This document shows, one piece after another, positions 6,155 through 8,694 of a DNA stretch of 8,694 nucleotides (positions are counted from its first letter, which is position 1; each line of letters opens with the position of its first letter). The position numbers were made by a program, and so were the translations under genes. This stretch comes from Enterobacteriaceae bacterium UBA3516 (GTDB taxonomy: Bacteria > Pseudomonadota > Gammaproteobacteria > Enterobacterales > Enterobacteriaceae), in the NCBI GenBank assembly GCA_002377245.1, contig DFPL01000145.1, positions 1 through 8,694 on the forward strand, in the 5' to 3' direction. Under the pieces are notes generated by a model. That model searched no databases, was not told the origin of the DNA, and was given only the letters and a program-made list of their open reading frames with translations.

Positions 6155-7816
6155 TTAGAACGTTTCCCAGTTCTCTTCGCCACCGCTGGCTTTCGCCGCC
6201 AGTGGTTTAGACAAGTTAGGTTTGAGAAGCACCGGAGCCGCTGCGGTTTCGCGCGTCACACGACGCGTACGGAACACGGCAACGGCCTGCGTCAGACGGC
6301 TGGCCTGTTCTTCCAGGGCCGCCGCTGCAGCCGCAGACTCTTCCACCAGTGAGGCGTTCTGCTGGGTCACACGGTCCATCTCTGCCACTGCCAGACCGAC
6401 CTGATCGATGCCGCGGCTCTGCTCATCAGAGGCCGAGGCGATTTCGCCCATAATGTCGGTCACACGGGTCACCGCACTGACGATTTCGTCCATGGTTTCA
6501 CCGGCGCTTTCCACCAGGGTGGACCCCAGTTCAACGCGGCTCACGGAATCTTCAATCAGCCCTTTGATTTCACGGGCAGCCTGCGCACTGCGCTGGGCCA
6601 GGTTACGGACTTCACCGGCTACCACCGCAAAACCACGCCCTTGCTCACCGGCACGTGCGGCTTCAACCGCAGCGTTCAGCGCCAGAATGTTAGTCTGGAA
6701 GGCAATACCGTCAATCACGCTGATGATGTCAGCAATTTTCTGCGAACTGGCGGTAATGTCACGCATGGTCTGCACGACGTTATCCACCACCTTGCCACCT
6801 TTCTGGGCCGTGCCAGAGGCACTCAGAGCCAGGTGGCTTGCCTGACGGGCGTTTTCGGCGTTCTGTTTCACCGTCGCCGTCAGCTCTTCCATGCTGGCTG
6901 CAGTCTCTTCCAGGGAAGCGGCCTGCTGCTCAGTACGGGAGGAGAGATCGTTATTACCCGCAGAGATTTCGCTCGCACCGCTGTAAATCGCATCGGCGCC
7001 GTTACGCACATCACCCACGGTACGCACCAGCTCGCTCTGCATATGACGCAGGCTTTCTGCCAGTTGTCCCATTTCGTTAGTGCCATGAACGTTGATCTTC
7101 TGCTCCAGATCGCCACCCGCAATATGACGGATATTTTCGATCAGGTGGTTCATCGGGGCAATCATGCCACGTTTGATGCCGACCCATGCTGCAAGGATAA
7201 CCAACAGCACAACCAGCAAGACACTGATAATAATCCATACGGCCGTCGAGTAAGAGCTATTGCTCTCTTCTACCGCAATCGCGTAGAGACGATCGTTTTG
7301 TTGCAGGTAATCAACGTACGGCTTTTCGAAGGCATCCTGGTAACCCTGGGTCGGCTGATCGAAGAACTCATTGATTTTGCCTGCGCCCAGCAGCTGAATC
7401 AGCTCAGCCAGTGCATTGTGGTAAATGTCGTAAGTACGATTGATTTCCGCTGCCGCAGCCTCGCTCTGACGAGGATCGCGCGGGGTAGATTGATACGCCT
7501 TCCAGTTCACCTCCGCTTGTTTCAGCGAGGTGCTGGCGATCTGCATCAGCTCGTTAACCGTGGCGCCGCTGCCAATCTGATTCTGATCCATCATGTAGCG
7601 GATCCCGGCGCGGTTCAATGTGTTACGCGTTTGCAGCAGGGAAACCCAGCTGGCATTCAGCGTGGACTGCTGTTGACGAATGGTTTGTAAAACGGTGAAG
7701 TTTTCTTTGTCGTGCTTGAGTGCATTAAAGAACAAGCCGCCAGAGGTGAGTTGCAATAGGCCAAAAAGTCCCAGTACCAAGAGTAAACTGGTGACAAGTT
7801 TCATACGGTTTAACAT
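6155..7816 (-). CDS. tsr: Methyl-accepting chemotaxis protein I, serine receptor Tsr
   Basis: The protein has 553 residues, against 551 in E. coli Tsr. It is an inner-membrane receptor for serine and other cues that signals through CheW and CheA. TM1 is about 7-30 and TM2 about 193-215, with a periplasmic four-helix ligand domain between them. The serine-contact residues Arg64, Asn68, Arg69, Arg73, Phe151, Phe152 and Thr156 are all present. HAMP spans about 216-268. Adaptation sites sit at 297, 304, 311, 493 and 502. Position 311 is Glu, whereas I recall Gln in E. coli. The hairpin tip has the trimer contacts Phe373, Ile377, Leu380, Glu385 and Arg388, followed by EQGRGFAVVAGEVRNLAQRS. The C-terminus is NWETF, the CheR/CheB docking pentapeptide, which marks a high-abundance receptor. 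The 516-546 linker differs from E. coli. The ribosome binding site AAGGG is 10 bases before ATG. The promoter is sigma-28 type. Confidence 0.97.
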   Translation of the reverse strand: MLNRMKLVTSLLLVLGLFGLLQLTSGGLFFNALKHDKENFTVLQTIRQQQSTLNASWVSLLQTRNTLNRAGIRYMMDQNQIGSGATVNELMQIASTSLKQAEVNWKAYQSTPRDPRQSEAAAAEINRTYDIYHNALAELIQLLGAGKINEFFDQPTQGYQDAFEKPYVDYLQQNDRLYAIAVEESNSSYSTAVWIIISVLLVVLLVILAAWVGIKRGMIAPMNHLIENIRHIAGGDLEQKINVHGTNEMGQLAESLRHMQSELVRTVGDVRNGADAIYSGASEISAGNNDLSSRTEQQAASLEETAASMEELTATVKQNAENARQASHLALSASGTAQKGGKVVDNVVQTMRDITASSQKIADIISVIDGIAFQTNILALNAAVEAARAGEQGRGFAVVAGEVRNLAQRSAQAAREIKGLIEDSVSRVELGSTLVESAGETMDEIVSAVTRVTDIMGEIASASDEQSRGIDQVGLAVAEMDRVTQQNASLVEESAAAAAALEEQASRLTQAVAVFRTRRVTRETAAAPVLLKPNLSKPLAAKASGGEENWETF

Positions 7817-7845
7817 GTTTTTTCATCCCTTTTCCAGATATCAAA

Positions 7846-7872
7846 TTTTCGGCCTGGAAAGCGAAAACTTTA
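7846..7872 (-). promoter_or_regulatory. Sigma-28 (FliA) promoter of tsr
   Basis: Read on the minus strand, TAAAGTTT (7872-7865) is followed by exactly 11 bases and then GCCGAAAA (7853-7846). The flagellar class 3 consensus is TAAAGTTT-N11-GCCGATAA, so 15 of 16 fixed positions match. The -10 element ends 29 bases before the tsr ATG. This places tsr in the FliA regulon, as in E. coli. Confidence 0.93.
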
Positions 7873-7894
7873 TAGTCAGATCTGCTAAAAACCG

Positions 7895-7926
7895 ATTGTT
7901 TACACTAACAATTTTGCAACATGTTG
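7895..7926. repeat. Two adjacent inverted repeats in the tsr/btsT spacer
   Basis: ATTGTT (7895-7900) and AACAAT (7907-7912) form a 6-bp inverted repeat around six bases. Four bases later CAACATGTTG (7917-7926) is a perfect 10-bp palindrome. They lie just upstream of the sigma-28 promoter of tsr, in otherwise AT-rich DNA. They look like protein binding half-sites, but I do not recognise the protein. Confidence 0.4.
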
Positions 7927-7969
7927 TTTTATAACCGCAGAATAAAACCAGGGTAACTGCCCAACGGGG

Positions 7970-7985
7970 CGTGATCGTCATCACA
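7970..7985 (+). promoter_or_regulatory. Candidate CRP (cAMP receptor protein) site upstream of btsT
   Basis: CGTGA-N6-TCACA differs from the CRP core TGTGA-N6-TCACA at a single position, and the inner bases TCGTCA keep most of the two-fold symmetry. It lies nine bases before the first BtsR-like box. E. coli btsT is under catabolite control, so a CRP site here fits; binding itself is inferred. Confidence 0.65.
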
Positions 7986-7993
7986 CAATATCA

Positions 7994-8062
7994 ACCGCTT
8001 AACGCCGTATAAAACCGCTTACTTGCATGGCTGACCGCTTACCCCCGCTTTCTCACCACTCA
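7994..8062 (+). promoter_or_regulatory. Four phased BtsR (YehT)-type direct repeats ahead of btsT
   Basis: The E. coli BtsR response regulator recognises ACC(G/A)CT(C/T)A repeated twice with a 13-base spacer. Here ACCGCTTA occurs three times, at 7994-8001, 8014-8021 and 8034-8041, and ACCACTCA once at 8055-8062. Spacers are 12, 12 and 13 bases, so all four start about two helical turns apart. The last pair has the exact described geometry. The array ends directly in front of the putative btsT -35, as expected for an activator. That the extra two boxes are bound is inference. Confidence 0.8.
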
Positions 8063-8063
8063 G

Positions 8064-8092
8064 TCAAATCGCCCCCTTTTTACGCTTGTAAT
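8064..8092 (+). promoter_or_regulatory. Putative btsT core promoter
   Basis: TCAAAT (8064-8069) and TGTAAT (8087-8092), separated by 17 bases, are the best -35/-10 pair between the BtsR-like boxes and btsT. The -35 is very poor, which is usual where an activator bound just upstream is required. The untranslated leader would be about 70 bases. Confidence 0.35.
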
Positions 8093-8152
8093 TTGTCATG
8101 ATCGCCACCAGCAAAAATCGACTTTCAACACATCAACTCCCATTCCATTTTT

Positions 8153-8175
8153 CTGATAATCAGGTCTGATATGGA
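8153..8175 (+). promoter_or_regulatory. btsT translation start region with overlapping repeats
   Basis: CTGAT (8153-8157), ATCAG (8159-8163) and CTGAT (8166-8170) lie in a row, so the middle element can pair with either neighbour. The ribosome binding site (AGG, 8162-8164) sits within it. The loops are too short for a full hairpin, so structure would be weak. AUGGA at the start codon matches the core ANGGA motif of CsrA sites. CsrA control is known for this transporter group, but a site here is only suggested. Confidence 0.3.
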
Positions 8176-8694
8176 TACTAAAAAGCTATTCAAACATATA
8201 CCCTGGGTGATTCTCGGCATCCTCGGCGCCTTCTGTTTATCCGTGGTGGCGTTACGCCGCGGTGAGCACGTCAGCGCGCTGTGGATTGTGGTTGCCTCTG
8301 TTTCTGTTTACCTCGTGGCCTACCGCTACTACAGCCTCTACATCGCACAAAAAGTGATGAAGCTGGACCCGACGCGCTCCACCCCTGCGGTGATAAACAA
8401 CGACGGTCTGAACTACGTGCCAACCAACCGCTACGTGCTGTTTGGTCACCACTTTGCGGCTATCGCTGGCGCAGGCCCGCTGGTGGGGCCGGTTCTCGCG
8501 GCGCAAATGGGTTATCTGCCTGGCACGCTGTGGCTGCTGGCGGGCGTGGTGCTGGCCGGTGCGGTGCAGGACTTCATGGTGCTGTTTATCTCTTCTCGCC
8601 GTAACGGCGCGTCTCTGGGTGAGATGATTAAAGAAGAGATGGGCCGCGTTCCAGGCACCATCGCGCTGTTCGGTGCCTTCCTGATCATGATCAT
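8171..8694 (+). CDS. btsT: BtsT (YjiY) pyruvate/proton symporter, 5' part
   Basis: The frame opens with ATG at 8171 and runs off the window after 174 codons without a stop. The family protein has about 716 residues, so about a quarter is present. BtsT is a CstA-family inner-membrane carrier that imports pyruvate with protons, induced through the pyruvate-sensing BtsS/BtsR system. The start MDTKKLFKHIPWVILGILGA matches E. coli BtsT almost residue for residue. Membrane segments are visible at about 13-29, 35-52, 88-107, 113-132 and from about 162 onward. The CstA-family signature regions are VPTNRYVLFGHHFAAIAGAG, GPVLAAQMGYLPGTLWLL and ISSRRNGASLGEM. CstA itself is a close paralogue, but the N-terminus and the position next to tsr favour BtsT. 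It is divergent from tsr. Upstream are CRP-like and BtsR-like sites. Confidence 0.96.
   Translation, partial: MDTKKLFKHIPWVILGILGAFCLSVVALRRGEHVSALWIVVASVSVYLVAYRYYSLYIAQKVMKLDPTRSTPAVINNDGLNYVPTNRYVLFGHHFAAIAGAGPLVGPVLAAQMGYLPGTLWLLAGVVLAGAVQDFMVLFISSRRNGASLGEMIKEEMGRVPGTIALFGAFLIMI

Noticed and set aside
6641..7690. Long plus-strand open frame (349 codons) opposite tsr
   Set aside because: It is entirely antisense to an intact, fully recognisable tsr. It has no ribosome site of note and its translation resembles no family. It arises from the codon pattern of tsr.

Overview
The window reads as chromosomal DNA of an enteric gammaproteobacterium (Enterobacteriaceae). DnaT, DnaC, YjjA, OpgB, Tsr and BtsT all look like close homologues of the Escherichia coli proteins, most at or near E. 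coli length, and their order is the E. coli order. The strain is probably not E. coli itself. An ohrR-ohr pair lies where E. coli has yjjB before dnaT, and a tandem-GNAT acetyltransferase gene lies between opgB and tsr, where E. coli K-12 carries lgoTRD. An Enterobacter, Leclercia, Lelliottia or Citrobacter relative is plausible, but the genus cannot be fixed from sequence reading alone.

Layout from left to right. Positions 1-759 hold the 3' end of a MarR/OhrR peroxide sensor, a short spacer with a candidate operator, ohr (organic hydroperoxide reductase) and a clear intrinsic terminator. Positions 787-2748 hold dnaT-dnaC, two bases apart, which encode the primosomal protein and the DnaB helicase loader. 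They are followed by yjjA, a small exported DUF2501 protein, and a hairpin terminator. Positions 2749-5246 hold opgB (mdoB), which starts with TTG behind a 246-base non-coding leader. Positions 5262-6074, on the minus strand, hold the tandem-GNAT gene, which converges on opgB with only 15 bases between the stop codons. Positions 6155-7816, on the minus strand, hold tsr, the serine chemoreceptor. A 354-base divergent spacer (7817-8170) follows. The window ends inside btsT (yjiY), the pyruvate/proton symporter.

The genes are mostly separate transcription units: organic peroxide defence, replication restart and helicase loading, periplasmic glucan modification, chemotaxis and pyruvate uptake. 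The most informative non-coding stretch is the tsr/btsT spacer. It carries a near-perfect sigma-28 (FliA) promoter facing tsr and a good CRP-like site. It also carries four phased copies of ACC(G/A)CT(C/T)A facing btsT, where the described E. coli BtsR (YehT) site has two. I see no phage, transposon, CRISPR, rRNA or tRNA, and no clearly undescribed multi-gene system. The most novel signals are the expanded BtsR array, the two accessory insertions into a conserved backbone, and a few unexplained inverted repeats.
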